From contig JAUQZE010000002.1 of assembly GCA_030587365.1 (NCBI GenBank), positions 55,345 to 119,344 on the forward strand: a stretch of DNA of 64,000 bases. Reading direction: 5' to 3'. This document shows, piece by piece, positions 34,885 through 44,171 of the stretch. The position numbers and the translations under genes are program-made. Within the stretch, counting starts at the first letter, position 1. Each line of letters starts with the position of its first letter. Under the pieces are notes generated by a model that did not search any database, was not told where the DNA came from, and saw only the letters and a list, made by a program, of their open reading frames with translations. The DNA comes from Candidatus Freyarchaeota archaeon (GTDB lineage: Archaea > Asgardarchaeota > Jordiarchaeia > Jordiarchaeales > Jordiarchaeaceae).

Positions 34885-36134
34885 TTAAAAGCCCCCTCTA
34901 ATTTTAAAAGATCAGTGGCCTGTTTCAGTATTCTGTTTTCATAATCCTTTTTGGTTTCTCCGGCTTTCTGGTTTTGCCTTAGGACTGTTAGGAGCCCTGT
35001 GGCGAGCTTGGCTCCCTCCTCTCCTTTTAGGGATTCGACCGATACTTTTACGGCTCCGATGTTTTCCCTGAAGAGTGTTCTTTCCACTTCTCCTATGTCC
35101 TCCCCCATGGCGCGCACTGTTTCGTATTCCTTGGTGGTTAAACTGTGACGGTTAATGTTAACGTACAGTGCGCCCTTCTGTAGGAGGATGTTTCTCATCT
35201 TTATGAAGTCGATGTCTGATATGTTGCCTCCAGACATTTCGCCGCCGACTTTCAAGAGTACTATTTTTTCCTCGGTGGAAGTTTCACCAACCTTTTTTGT
35301 AAGTTCCTCAAGTACTTTGGTTGAATTCTTTCCCGTGGCATCATACTCGATAAGAGTATACTCCGGTCCGGGAATCTCCACGAATTCTAGGTTCTCAATC
35401 TTGCTGTCGAACGAGATTATGAGGAATCCTCTTTTTTCCCCTCTCGCGTTATCTTCTAGGTCTCGGGGATATCCTGCAAAGATTGTGCCTGGGTAGGCTA
35501 TTACTCCGTACTCTTTCGTTTTCTGTTCGGTGTGCTGGTGGATGTGTCCTCCAGCGTAGTAGTTGAATCCTTTGGGGAGGTAGGATAGAGGGGTTGATTC
35601 CATGCGGGTCAGATGCTTGGGTTTGAGTTCGGTTATCCCAGTGTGAAAGGCGAATATCTTGAAACCGGGCTCCTTCTCTAGGCTTTCCCGGTCAAGCATC
35701 TCAAAATACTTCTTTTCTAGACCCAATCTACGGGCGGAGATGCCCGCTATTTTTACCCCGGTTTTGGGGTCGGTGAAAAAGTCTAGTTTCAGCTTTTCAT
35801 CCTTTATTTCTCCGTGAACCACTTTTGTGAATAGGTTTGCGCTGCTGAGAATGTCCACTATGGAGGTTTCGTTTGGGCTGTAATCGTGGCTCCCGTATAT
35901 GACGTAGATAGAGATGTCTTGACTGACTACCTCATTCATCTTTTTAACCGCGGAGTTCACCACCGCTAGGTCCGGAATGTTGGAGTGAAAAAGGTCCCCA
36001 GTGATGATGATGAAATCAACTTTTCGCTTCATGCACTCGTCCATGGTATAGTTGAAGGCGTCCATTTCGAGGCTCTTGAGGAAGGGATCCCTATTCGAAC
36101 CGAGGTGGCAGTCGGATATGTGAGCAAACTTCAA
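34881..36134 (-). CDS. mre11: Mre11 nuclease
   Basis: 417 residues. The calcineurin-like phosphoesterase motifs are present: DCHLG (residues about 8-12), TGDLFHS, and GGHIHQH. The canonical GNHD motif reads GSHD (VIYGSHDYSPNE), so one Asn is replaced by Ser. Together with Rad50 it forms the end-resection nuclease complex. It overlaps rad50 by four bases and follows herA by 12 bp, so the three genes form one operon. Whether the Asn-to-Ser change affects nuclease activity is not decided from sequence. Confidence 0.93.
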   Translation of the reverse strand: MKFAHISDCHLGSNRDPFLKSLEMDAFNYTMDECMKRKVDFIIITGDLFHSNIPDLAVVNSAVKKMNEVVSQDISIYVIYGSHDYSPNETSIVDILSSANLFTKVVHGEIKDEKLKLDFFTDPKTGVKIAGISARRLGLEKKYFEMLDRESLEKEPGFKIFAFHTGITELKPKHLTRMESTPLSYLPKGFNYYAGGHIHQHTEQKTKEYGVIAYPGTIFAGYPRDLEDNARGEKRGFLIISFDSKIENLEFVEIPGPEYTLIEYDATGKNSTKVLEELTKKVGETSTEEKIVLLKVGGEMSGGNISDIDFIKMRNILLQKGALYVNINRHSLTTKEYETVRAMGEDIGEVERTLFRENIGAVKVSVESLKGEEGAKLATGLLTVLRQNQKAGETKKDYENRILKQATDLLKLEGAFK

Positions 36135-36146
36135 AACGGTTCACCC

Positions 36147-37712
36147 CTACCCTATAAAAACCGTTGAATCACCAGATTTCTTCTTTTTTGTCCCCGCCTT
36201 GCCTTCAAAATTTTTTGTGTATTCTTCAAAGAGGGGAACTTGTATGGGGACTGCGAATTTTGTAAAGTTGCTGCTTATAATCGCCTCACCTTTGTCAAGG
36301 CTTGCTATCGTTCGGTTCTCCTCCGAGAGGTCCTGGGCTGCACTCTCAATAATCGCTCTTCGCTCCAGAGCCATCTCGTTACCCATAATGATTTTTGTGT
36401 TCATGTTGGCGAGAACGGTTCTTGGTATAAGGCTGGTCAATTGAGTTATGGCTATTAGACCTATTTTGAATTTTCTTCCCTCCCTAGCAACAGTGGCGTA
36501 AATGTTTTCACCCATGGAAGCTAATACCTCGGTTCCCAGTACACGGGGAGCCTCCTCTATTACCAGAGTTACCACCGGCTTATCGTTGAGTTCGCCCGTG
36601 GATTTGTAACTCTGATATCTGTTGAATATGCCCTCAACCACTATACTTCCCAGAAGAAGCTCAGCCTGATCGAGCAAGCGAGATGTGTCAAGAATCACTA
36701 CTCTTCCATCCTCAAGCAGCTTGATTATTTCGCCTATGGTAGATTCCCCAGCGGTGTCGCTAAACACTCGACTCCTGCACTGCAGAGTACCCGAAGAATC
36801 CATATAAACCCCCAGAATGTTATTAAACTTCCTCTGAAGCACATCCAGGGTTCTGAGAGCCACACTCTTTACCTCGGTTCCGCTCACAATGTTTTCAATC
36901 CATTCTTCCCGATATTGATTGTAGTAAATTTTGATTGCGTCCCACTGAGCGTCCGTAAATTCCACTATTCCCTCAAAGTGTGAAGGCTTAATGGACTTCA
37001 AATTAAAAACAAGAGTACTAGTGCCGGGAACCGGATTAGAGGAAAAGTAATGAACGTTACCCTTAGCGTTGGGATGATCCTTCAATCCCTTCACATTAGC
37101 CTGGCGACCATAATACTCGTCATGAGGGTCAAGAACCAGAACCCCGAAATCGTTATCGCCCACAACACTCCACAACATAACCTTAACAAGATTACTCTTA
37201 CCCCTACCAGTAGTAGCCGGAATCAAAACGTGATGAGTGAAAACATCCAAACCATTCAGAAAAACATCCACATCCAAAACCTTAGAACCACTCCGAACCC
37301 TACCAAGATACACGGGTTGAGGAGGCTTGGTCAAAAAATCCAGATCCTTCTCCGAAATCAGCCTCACACTCTTAAAGAATCCAGGCAAAGTCTTCGGTAT
37401 GCGCAACTCCCTCTTATCCGTGACCTTGGCAATGGCTTTAACCTCAGCAAGAACATAGCTCCTTAACTCTGGCTCCAGAAAATCGACGGTCCCACCATGA
37501 CCCTCTAACTCCATACCCGCCAAGAGTTCTCGGGCTGCCTGAGGAACCTGACTACCGTACAAGAGGTCGAAAACCTTCAAAATAAGATAGCCATCCTGCT
37601 CGTCAACAACCAGCAGGTCTCCCAACTCAATTTTTTCTCCGCTCTTCTCACGGATAAGAATAGAAGAAACCTTACCCGCAACTATCTGACCAATAACACT
37701 CATTTTCTCCAT
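36147..37712 (-). CDS. herA: HerA DNA translocase ATPase
   Basis: 521 residues. The N-terminal beta domain (MSVIGQIVAGKVSSILIREKSGEKIELGDLLVV) is the HAS-barrel of HerA. Walker A is ATTGRGKSNL near residue 180 and Walker B VLVLDPHDEYYG; PVVTLVIEEAPRVLG and a terminal arginine region follow. HerA is a hexameric helicase that works with the nuclease NurA in end resection beside Mre11-Rad50. In many archaea herA, mre11, rad50 and nurA are one operon; here nurA lies 3.6 kb upstream on the same strand behind toxin-antitoxin and HEAT genes. Confidence 0.93.
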   Translation of the reverse strand: MEKMSVIGQIVAGKVSSILIREKSGEKIELGDLLVVDEQDGYLILKVFDLLYGSQVPQAARELLAGMELEGHGGTVDFLEPELRSYVLAEVKAIAKVTDKRELRIPKTLPGFFKSVRLISEKDLDFLTKPPQPVYLGRVRSGSKVLDVDVFLNGLDVFTHHVLIPATTGRGKSNLVKVMLWSVVGDNDFGVLVLDPHDEYYGRQANVKGLKDHPNAKGNVHYFSSNPVPGTSTLVFNLKSIKPSHFEGIVEFTDAQWDAIKIYYNQYREEWIENIVSGTEVKSVALRTLDVLQRKFNNILGVYMDSSGTLQCRSRVFSDTAGESTIGEIIKLLEDGRVVILDTSRLLDQAELLLGSIVVEGIFNRYQSYKSTGELNDKPVVTLVIEEAPRVLGTEVLASMGENIYATVAREGRKFKIGLIAITQLTSLIPRTVLANMNTKIIMGNEMALERRAIIESAAQDLSEENRTIASLDKGEAIISSNFTKFAVPIQVPLFEEYTKNFEGKAGTKKKKSGDSTVFIG

Positions 37713-37933
37713 CTCACCAGCACAAAAATAAAAAAACTCTTTTTAAAAACTCTTAATCATACGTCTTCTTAATCTTTTCCAGCAAGTACTTGCTTTTCTT
37801 TTCAAGAATACAAGTTTTTCGCCAAGAATTATAGGCGTTTCTTTTCAATAATATTATAAGTATTTATGGCTGGATTATAAGTTAATCCAAGCGTGGCGTA
37901 AACTGTTACACAATGCTGTATGATGTTGCATTC

Positions 37934-38296
37934 CTATTCTGTGAGAGGGAGAATACGTACTTTATCCAAGCTCGCCACAACGAAAGCGTTTTCAAATTTG
38001 ATATTCTTTTTTAAAAGGTTAACTAATGCTTCTTTCAAGTACTCAGGGGATTTTGGGGGAATTCTCAGAAGTATTATTCCTTCACACCTTTTCCCCTTTC
38101 TCAAAACCAGCTCTCCAAAATCCTTATCCAGCATTATTAGAATCCTGTGTTCCTTGGCAGCTATTTTAATAACTTCCTCATCTTTTAAACCAAAACCGTA
38201 ATTTTTGATTGAAAGAATGTCAATCCCCTGGTTTTTTAATGATTCGACTGTTTTAAGAGCTATGTTTTCATTAGCTATAAATTTCATAGGCTTCAC
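37934..38296 (-). CDS. DUF5615 PIN-like toxin
   Basis: 120 residues. The start is GTG 38296 (directly after the stop of the partner gene) or ATG 38287. MKFIANENIALKTVESLKNQGIDILSIKNYG and ILIMLDKDFGELVLRK match the PIN-like DUF5615 fold, in which acidic residues bind a metal for RNA cleavage. It follows the DUF433 gene with no gap, the usual antitoxin-toxin pair. It lies between herA and nurA. Confidence 0.85.
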   Translation of the reverse strand: MKPMKFIANENIALKTVESLKNQGIDILSIKNYGFGLKDEEVIKIAAKEHRILIMLDKDFGELVLRKGKRCEGIILLRIPPKSPEYLKEALVNLLKKNIKFENAFVVASLDKVRILPLTE

Positions 38297-38533
38297 TTAT
38301 AAAAACAAGTAAATCTTTTCAGCTTTCAAAACCTCTGTAGCGTAGCACAGCGCAGCGGTTATGTCCTCTTCCTTAAGCTGTGGGTAGTTCTCTAAGATTT
38401 CCTCCCTTTTCCATCCATTAGCCAAAAGCTCTAATATGAGCTCTACAGCTATTCTCGTCCCTTTAATAACGGGCTTGCCAACCAGAATCTTTGGATCAAT
38501 GATAATCCTTTCCTTCCAGTTCACGAGTCCCAT
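38297..38533 (-). CDS. DUF433 antitoxin
   Basis: 78 residues from ATG 38533 with caggag upstream. MGLVNWKERIIIDPKILVGKPVIKGTRIAVELILELLANGWKREEILENYP is the DUF433 signature; DITAALCYA completes a helix-turn-helix-like DNA-binding fold. It directly precedes the DUF5615 toxin and should neutralise it and repress the operon. Confidence 0.87.
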   Translation of the reverse strand: MGLVNWKERIIIDPKILVGKPVIKGTRIAVELILELLANGWKREEILENYPQLKEEDITAALCYATEVLKAEKIYLFL

Positions 38534-38818
38534 CTCCTGAAAAAAGATTATAATTTTCTAGGCCTTCCCTCCTTTATACTATTGGAGATTGGCTGTTTTT
38601 CTTTGTTTTCCAGCCTTATTTTCTTTCCTCTATTTTACTGCTTGCATTGTTCAAGCATCATTGGGAATTTCATCGCTTTCTCTTTTACATATCTGAGAAG
38701 TTTGTATTCGCCCTCTCAGTTAAATGCAATCGTGGTCCACCTGAAGTGAACCTCTAGTAGAACTCTCCTGCCTTAATTTTTTTACATCTGCTCATCTCAC
38801 AAGCATGAAATAATGATT

Positions 38819-39160
38819 TCATAGTTTTAAAAACTTCTTTATTGCCTTCATAATTATGCTCAGGTCTTTTGTTGGGTCTCCAGATAAGGAGGAGTTCTTA
38901 ATGGTTCCGTCAACATTGTGAAAGTGGTGAGGGTGTGATTTTAGGGTTAGGTGGTGTGGGGCATTGTCCCAACCTATTATTCGCTTATTTTCTCTAATAA
39001 GTGTATAACTGTATTTTCTAAGCGTTTGGTTGAAGTAGATGTCAATAATGTATCCACTAATTAAATGAGCTCTTACCTTAGTCCTTAAAAATTCCACATT
39101 TGTTATGATACTGTAGTCTACTAGTCTTCGGGCGATCTCTTTGAGCGTTTCTGAACTCAT
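38819..39160 (-). CDS. TumE-family toxin (DUF6516)
   Basis: 113 residues. The family pattern is visible: RRLVDYSIITNVEFLRTKVRAHLISGYIIDIYF, YSYTLIRENKRIIGWDNAPHHLTLKSHPHHFHNVDG and a C-terminal helix. The DNAPHH region is typical of TumE. The ATG overlaps the stop of the upstream antitoxin by four bases. The paired gene is smaller and acidic, as expected for a type II pair. Confidence 0.75.
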   Translation of the reverse strand: MSSETLKEIARRLVDYSIITNVEFLRTKVRAHLISGYIIDIYFNQTLRKYSYTLIRENKRIIGWDNAPHHLTLKSHPHHFHNVDGTIKNSSLSGDPTKDLSIIMKAIKKFLKL

Positions 39161-39405
39161 TTTAGCTCCTCTATGAGTTTCCTTAGCTTTTCTATTTCTT
39201 CAACGGCGTTTCTCCACTCTATGCTGTCTTCCCACATCTCGTGATTGTCTAACGGAACACCCTCCCGGTCAATCCTTTTCTCCAGTTCCTCTAGGGAGCA
39301 CCCATATTTCTCCTCAAACCTGTGAGAGATAGCCTCATAATATTCAAGCTCGCTGCGAAATCGTCTTACAATCTCGTCACAAACTTCTCGCCTTACTGAA
39401 ATCAT
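39157..39405 (-). CDS. TumA-like antitoxin
   Basis: 82 residues from ATG 39405, chosen because of the ggtggag site just upstream; the longer frame has no support. The protein is acidic and helical (REVCDEIVRRFRSELEYYEAISHRFEEKYGCSLEELEKRID...WRNAVEEIEKLRKLIEEL). It overlaps the toxin gene by four bases. Confidence 0.72.
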   Translation of the reverse strand: MISVRREVCDEIVRRFRSELEYYEAISHRFEEKYGCSLEELEKRIDREGVPLDNHEMWEDSIEWRNAVEEIEKLRKLIEELK

Positions 39406-39646
39406 AATTTTAACTCCACCCTTACCACTTTTAAGGCTTTTTAAAATAACAGAGGTGGCTTCGCAGCTATGTGGGGCTGAAAAAAGATTCATAGGGACAT
39501 TCACCAGACACAGAGTTGCAGTCAAGAAGATGAATTATGGTGGCGAAGAAAGACTTATCATGGTTATTTATGATTTTTCGATAAGGAAGGAAGTATATCT
39601 CTCAATTATATCTATGAACCGACCTTGGTAGCTTTCCCCCACTATA

Positions 39647-39820
39647 TCAAGCGAGACTTAGTTCCTGCTTTGTAATTTTTGTTTGTAGAACATGGTTTTT
39701 CGAGAGGATGTTTCCAATTTCGTATCTGGCCAGTTCCACTGTGTAGTTCCCAACAAGGATGTCGATTTTATTCTCTTTTATTGCTTTAAATATCGCAGAA
39801 GAATCAAAAACGTATTTCAT
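39647..39820 (-). pseudogene. Truncated VapC (PIN-domain toxin)
   Basis: The frame starts at ATG 39820, overlapping the antitoxin stop by four bases, and reads MKYVFDSSAIFKAIKENKID with the first PIN aspartate, then LARYEIGNILSKNHVL. It stops at TGA 39647-39649 after 57 codons; a working PIN domain needs about 130. No continuation in other frames was seen. It is probably a dead toxin. Confidence 0.82.
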
Positions 39821-40047
39821 CTATTATCCCTGTATTTTCTTATGTTTTTCACTACCTCTTCCATGCTCACCTTATCCGGTACCGGTTTTAGCTTATCTAT
39901 ATCCTCCTTGAGTTTTTCCACCTCTCTCCTCCTTACTTCTTCCTCTATGGCACTTCGTAGTACTTCGGAAGCCTTGATGTCCAGCTGTTTCATCTTCTCT
40001 CTAAGCTCCTGAGGGATTTTTACAGAAACCGTTACATACCTGCCCAA
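39817..40047 (-). CDS. VapB antitoxin (ribbon-helix-helix type)
   Basis: 76 residues from TTG 40047. MGRYVTVSVKIPQELREKMKQLDIKASEVLRSAIEEEVRRREVEKLKED is a ribbon-helix-helix DNA-binding N-terminus followed by an acidic toxin-binding tail. It precedes the truncated VapC and now lacks a full-length toxin partner. Confidence 0.83.
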   Translation of the reverse strand: MGRYVTVSVKIPQELREKMKQLDIKASEVLRSAIEEEVRRREVEKLKEDIDKLKPVPDKVSMEEVVKNIRKYRDNR

Positions 40048-40363
40048 AATTCACAACGAAAGTAATACCAAAATGGAAACATAAAAAGTTTACTTAATTT
40101 CTGAGTACAAAGTCCCACACGGGGTACGTCGAGTTTATCCTCTCCCCACTAGTGAATCTATAAGGAATATCTTATATTATTTTATCTTCGCTTCGTGAAT
40201 GTGCAACCGCTAAGAATTTAAGACAAAAAGTCCTCAGGATACCCTATCTTTACAAGGAAGGAGGAGAAACAAAATTTAGGATAACATAAACCTGACCCCG
40301 ATACAACGAGGTTACATTATAGAGAATCAGCTAACAAATGGTTTAGCAGCCGAGGAGGTAGAT
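40048..40363. other. Intergenic region between VapBC and HEAT gene
   Basis: No coding frame is seen. A strong ribosome site, gaggaggt at about 40349-40356, precedes the HEAT gene start. Confidence 0.4.
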
Positions 40364-41185
40364 ATGGGAACATCAGAAGCCAACTGGGAAAAGATGGAGA
40401 AAGAGAGAGACGTAAAAGGCCTGATAAATGCTCTAAAGCACACAGACCAGCATGTTCAAAGGGGGGCAGCGGGGGCCCTTGGAAGGATAGGGGACACAAG
40501 AGCGGTAGAACCACTGATACAAACACTAAAAGACAAAGATATGGATGTTCGACAGGATGCAGCGTGGGCTCTTATAAGTATAGGAAAAGGGGCGGTAGAA
40601 CCACTAATACAAGCACTAAAAGATGAAGATTGGCATGTTCGAAATGGTGCAGTGTGGGCCCTTGAAAGGATAGGGGACGCAAAAGCAGTAGAACCACTAA
40701 TACAGGCACTGAAAGATGAACATGAAATGGTTCGAAGGAACGCAGCGGAGGCACTTGGGAATATAGGGGACACAAGGGCGGTGGAACCATTAATACAAAT
40801 ACTAGAAGACGAAGACAAAGATGAAGATGTTCGAGAAGATGCAGCGTGGGCCCTTGGAAATATAGGAAAAGGGGCAGTTGAACCTCTCATACAAGCACTA
40901 AAAGATGAAAATGAAATTGTTCGAAGTGGTGCAGCGTTGGCCCTTAGAGGTATAGGGGACGCGAGAGCAGTAGAACCCCTCATACAAGCACTAAAAGATG
41001 AAAATGAAGCGGTTCGATGGCGTGCAGCGGAGGCTCTTGGATTTATAGGGGACGCGAGAGCAGTAGAACCACTGGCACAAGCACTAAAAGATGAACATGA
41101 AATGGTTAGAAGCACCGCAGCGTGGGCCCTTGGAAAGATAAGAGATGCAAAGCAGTATAACCCTGATGCGAGCGCTGGAGGGTGA
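40364..41185 (+). CDS. HEAT-repeat (PBS-lyase-like) protein, C-terminus frameshifted
   Basis: 273 residues from ATG 40364. Eight HEAT-like repeats of about 31 residues follow (AVEPLIQALKDEDWHVRNGAVWALERIGDAK), like PBS-lyase HEAT proteins. It should be a soluble scaffold. After the eighth repeat the frame goes off (KQYNPDASAGG-stop). In the neighbouring frame the DNA continues as a HEAT unit (LMRALEGEDEALRRLAAEAIGGI, 41166-41234 approx.), implying a small indel that cut off a ninth repeat. Confidence 0.85.
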   Translation: MGTSEANWEKMEKERDVKGLINALKHTDQHVQRGAAGALGRIGDTRAVEPLIQTLKDKDMDVRQDAAWALISIGKGAVEPLIQALKDEDWHVRNGAVWALERIGDAKAVEPLIQALKDEHEMVRRNAAEALGNIGDTRAVEPLIQILEDEDKDEDVREDAAWALGNIGKGAVEPLIQALKDENEIVRSGAALALRGIGDARAVEPLIQALKDENEAVRWRAAEALGFIGDARAVEPLAQALKDEHEMVRSTAAWALGKIRDAKQYNPDASAGG

Positions 41186-41369
41186 AGATGAAGCTCTTCG
41201 GAGGCTGGCGGCGGAGGCGATTGGAGGGATAAGGGGATGCAAGGGCGGTGGAATCACTAAATAAAAGAAGAGTGAATCAGGCTCGAAAAAGAAGAAAAGA
41301 AGAAGATAAAGAGGAAGAAGTGATTATCAGGTTGCTCCCTTTTTTATTCTATACTTTATAGTGATGTGT

Positions 41370-42494
41370 TTAACTTTCCCATCTGGTTATTTCGTTTAGT
41401 TTGTCGTGGGCGTCTTTGGCTTGTATGTGTCTGGCTAATTTTTTCCATATTCCTTTTTTGGACATCGCGGAGAGTAGGGCGTATTTGTATCTCTGCATTT
41501 CGTCGGATCTTACTCGGGCGTTGGAGTCTGCGTCTATGAGTCCGTAGGGGTAGCCGGGGAATGTGATGTCTGCGGAGTTGTTGGAGAGGGATGCCATTAT
41601 TTCGTCTATTTCGTTTATGCTTAGTTTTTTTGCTTGGTCTCGGTATATTTCGTATCTGAATATGCGTTCGGTCATGGGGTTTAGTTTTACTAGGAGGATG
41701 ACTGCTTCGTGTATGGGGCTGAAGGCTTCTGCTACGGGGTGGTAGTACCACATGGGGTAGCTTATGTTGTTATTGTTTGCGAATTTTCTTGCGGCTCCCA
41801 AGAGTGATAGGCCGGTGGTGGTGAATAATCCGCAGGTCTTGGTTAAACCCGTGACGATGACGTTCTTCTTCTTCGCCAGTTCGTAGACTGCATTGGAGTA
41901 CTTGGACTCGTTGGTGAAAGCGGTTTGAAGAGTGCTGTCCAGTACGATTACGTCTTTTTCCTCAAGCTCGTTTTCTATAACGTGTTTGGAGAATTCCCAC
42001 TCCGCAAATCTTCTCGAGATAGATGAAACCAGTGATATATCCGCTCTGAGGTTTCCCTGCATTACGCTGCGATCCATGGAGCTAAAAGAGAGGTCCTTTA
42101 CATCCGGTAGAAAGCCTTCAAATTCTTCACTGGCGGGAAAAATGGAGGTGTCATAAAATATCTCGTCGTGTCTAAACCTTGAGAAGGTGACCGAAAAGAA
42201 TTCTATCCGCCTGGGAACCTCCCTCTCCAAAATCCGCTCCTTGTCACGAAAGATGTTGAAAAAAACACGGTTGATTTGGACGGAAAAGTTTGGAGCCCCT
42301 ACTACCTCTTGGTTGCCTCCATCAATAAAAGCTGTTTTACGCCCCGATTCGACCGGTTTAATCTCTCTAAAGTTCTCCACACTGAAAGGATACGCCTTGT
42401 ACCCCGAACCGGGGAAGAAGGGATTTCCCAAATCAGTCTCACCAACATACCTATCCAAATCCTCAATAAGCCGATCCAAAACATTTCCAAACAT
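41370..42494 (-). CDS. nurA: NurA 5'-3' nuclease
   Basis: 374 residues from ATG 42494. KTAFIDGGNQEVVGAPNF carries the first metal-binding aspartate of the NurA nuclease, and the C-terminal VIVTGLTKTCGLFTTTGLSLLGAARKF with the later FPGYPYGLIDADSNARVRSDE completes the fold. NurA degrades DNA ends together with HerA and Mre11-Rad50. Here it lies on the same strand but 3.6 kb from herA, so the four genes are not one operon. Confidence 0.88.
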   Translation of the reverse strand: MFGNVLDRLIEDLDRYVGETDLGNPFFPGSGYKAYPFSVENFREIKPVESGRKTAFIDGGNQEVVGAPNFSVQINRVFFNIFRDKERILEREVPRRIEFFSVTFSRFRHDEIFYDTSIFPASEEFEGFLPDVKDLSFSSMDRSVMQGNLRADISLVSSISRRFAEWEFSKHVIENELEEKDVIVLDSTLQTAFTNESKYSNAVYELAKKKNVIVTGLTKTCGLFTTTGLSLLGAARKFANNNNISYPMWYYHPVAEAFSPIHEAVILLVKLNPMTERIFRYEIYRDQAKKLSINEIDEIMASLSNNSADITFPGYPYGLIDADSNARVRSDEMQRYKYALLSAMSKKGIWKKLARHIQAKDAHDKLNEITRWES

Positions 42495-42844
42495 CAGTCA
42501 TACCCACCTATAGCATACACAAGATAACCAACCCATGTAAACAGAAAAGAAAACACACAACTGAACTTACTAATACTTTCTTAAAAACCTGATTTAAACG
42601 CAACCAACAGACGGTCACCCATTCCAGAAAAAATACTAACCGGAAAATGACTGTGGTTTAAATAAATTCCTTGAAACATCTATTAATAACCACTCCTTAA
42701 CAAGAAAATCAGAAAAAAGAGGTGCCAGCGGTTCTCTGACGTAAATTTATAAGAAGCCCCATAGTTTCCCCAAAGAAGAGAACATTTATTTAAAAACTAT
42801 GTTTTGATTTACAAGGAAAAAATACTTTCTAAAAGGGTGTGTTT
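42495..42844. other. Intergenic region upstream of nurA
   Basis: No coding frame is supported. AT-rich TATA-like stretches (for example tttataagaag near 42747) may serve either flanking gene. Confidence 0.35.
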
Positions 42845-43081
42845 ATGAAGCCTCCAATATGCCGTATATGCAATAAAGATTTTCGCGATAGTGAAGAAGG
42901 TGGGCTGGTCTATTTCAAGAAAAGACCGAGTGACCTTGAATGGGACAAAAAAATGAAAAGTAGACCGGGGATGACGGGACATCCGCCATACGCAGATTGG
43001 TTCTGCGGAGAGCATTATAAAAGGGCGAAAGAATTAGAAAATTTAACTATTGATGAAGCGTTGAAAAAGTTAAGAACTTAG
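42845..43081 (+). CDS. Small Cys-containing protein
   Basis: 78 residues from ATG 42845 (GTG 42839 is an alternative) behind aaaaggg. PPICRICNKDF gives a CxxC pair near the N-terminus, and HPPYADWFCGEHYKRAKEL adds a Cys and two His, so a small zinc-binding site is likely. KELENLTIDEALKKLR ends it. Family not recognised. It is convergent with the pyruvate-kinase-like gene. Confidence 0.72.
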   Translation: MKPPICRICNKDFRDSEEGGLVYFKKRPSDLEWDKKMKSRPGMTGHPPYADWFCGEHYKRAKELENLTIDEALKKLRT

Positions 43082-43194
43082 ATTGAAGAAACTGCTAATT
43101 CAATTCCGAGCCCGCTAATTCTAAAAAAGAAGCATAAGTAAACCATAAGCGAAAAAAGAAAGGTTATCGAATCAATTTTTTTAATATTAACAAT

Positions 43195-44139
43195 TTAAAA
43201 TCTATTTTTTAGAAATTCCTGGTAGATTGCGTCCATGAGTCCGAGGGCTGATTTTAGTGCGCTTTCGTTTTCGCATACATCATCTCCTAATAAGAAGGAT
43301 CGGTAGCCCATTTTTAATAAAAGTGCCATGTCGGAGATATCTGCGCAATAAGGGAGTTTCTCCAGATTCATGGTCGATTCTAATATTCGGGAAGCCGCTA
43401 TTGCGTTTTTGTTGGCTTTAATGATTTTGGCTAATGCACTTAAAACTTGGTGCGGCTGGTCTAATTCTACGTATAGGTCTCCTCTGGCGGCCATTAGCTG
43501 GACGTTTTCTTTCACTTCCTCATAGGTGTGTTCGACGAAGTCTAAGCCTTTCATTGATTCAATTTTTGCGATTATTTTGGCTTCCGGGTCTAATTTTAAT
43601 AGTTCGAGGATATCTGATTTCTGCTCAACAAATGATAGGAGATAATTATGTATGCCGAGTTTTCGAGCGGCTTCCACGAATTTTTTGTCTTTGGCTGTTA
43701 AATAGTCTTCAACCACTAAAGAGTTGTGGGGAATATTAAAGGGCGCACCCTTCCCAAATGCAATCTTAAAAGTATCCGGCAGATGCTCTGGGATATAGAT
43801 TTGCAGCTTATTCCCATCTATGACCTTGTCGATTTGTAAAAAGTTGTTTCCTTCATTGTAATATAGAAGGGTAGGAGTCTGGACTCTGATTTTATGGTTA
43901 ACTCCAAGAATATTATTGTTTTTAGAAATTTCCGTGGCTTTAGTTAAGCGAAGTTCCCGGCATTTTAAATCGATCCAGAGTTCTTTCGGTTTAATAGTTT
44001 CTCCGAACCGGGTTAAAGCTGTCTCAACGTCTTCTTTTAGTTGTGCCCCTGTATTAAACCGAAACGCTTTTACCATCAGGTATTTACTCACCTCCTTTAG
44101 ATAAGAGGTGTAAGGGGGTAGGGTTAAGAAAACGTCCAT
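43195..44139 (-). CDS. Pyruvate-kinase-like TIM-barrel protein
   Basis: 314 residues, shorter than pyruvate kinase (about 470) and apparently lacking the C-terminal and possibly the B domain. KAFRFNTGAQLKEDVETAL and LWIDLKCRELRLTK correspond to the pyruvate kinase segments around R-N-S-H and D-T-K-G-P-E-I-R. Later motifs are LSFVEQKSDILELL, IIAKIESMKGLDF, MAARGDLYVELD (canonical VARGDLGVE) and IAASRILEST (canonical ATQMLESM). Several active-site residues are changed, so ordinary pyruvate kinase activity is doubtful. It lies 32 bp downstream of the QueC-like gene on the same strand and is probably co-transcribed. Substrate unknown. Confidence 0.7.
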   Translation of the reverse strand: MDVFLTLPPYTSYLKEVSKYLMVKAFRFNTGAQLKEDVETALTRFGETIKPKELWIDLKCRELRLTKATEISKNNNILGVNHKIRVQTPTLLYYNEGNNFLQIDKVIDGNKLQIYIPEHLPDTFKIAFGKGAPFNIPHNSLVVEDYLTAKDKKFVEAARKLGIHNYLLSFVEQKSDILELLKLDPEAKIIAKIESMKGLDFVEHTYEEVKENVQLMAARGDLYVELDQPHQVLSALAKIIKANKNAIAASRILESTMNLEKLPYCADISDMALLLKMGYRSFLLGDDVCENESALKSALGLMDAIYQEFLKNRF

Positions 44140-44171
44140 TTTAGGGTCACTTACCTGTTTTTTCTTGATAA

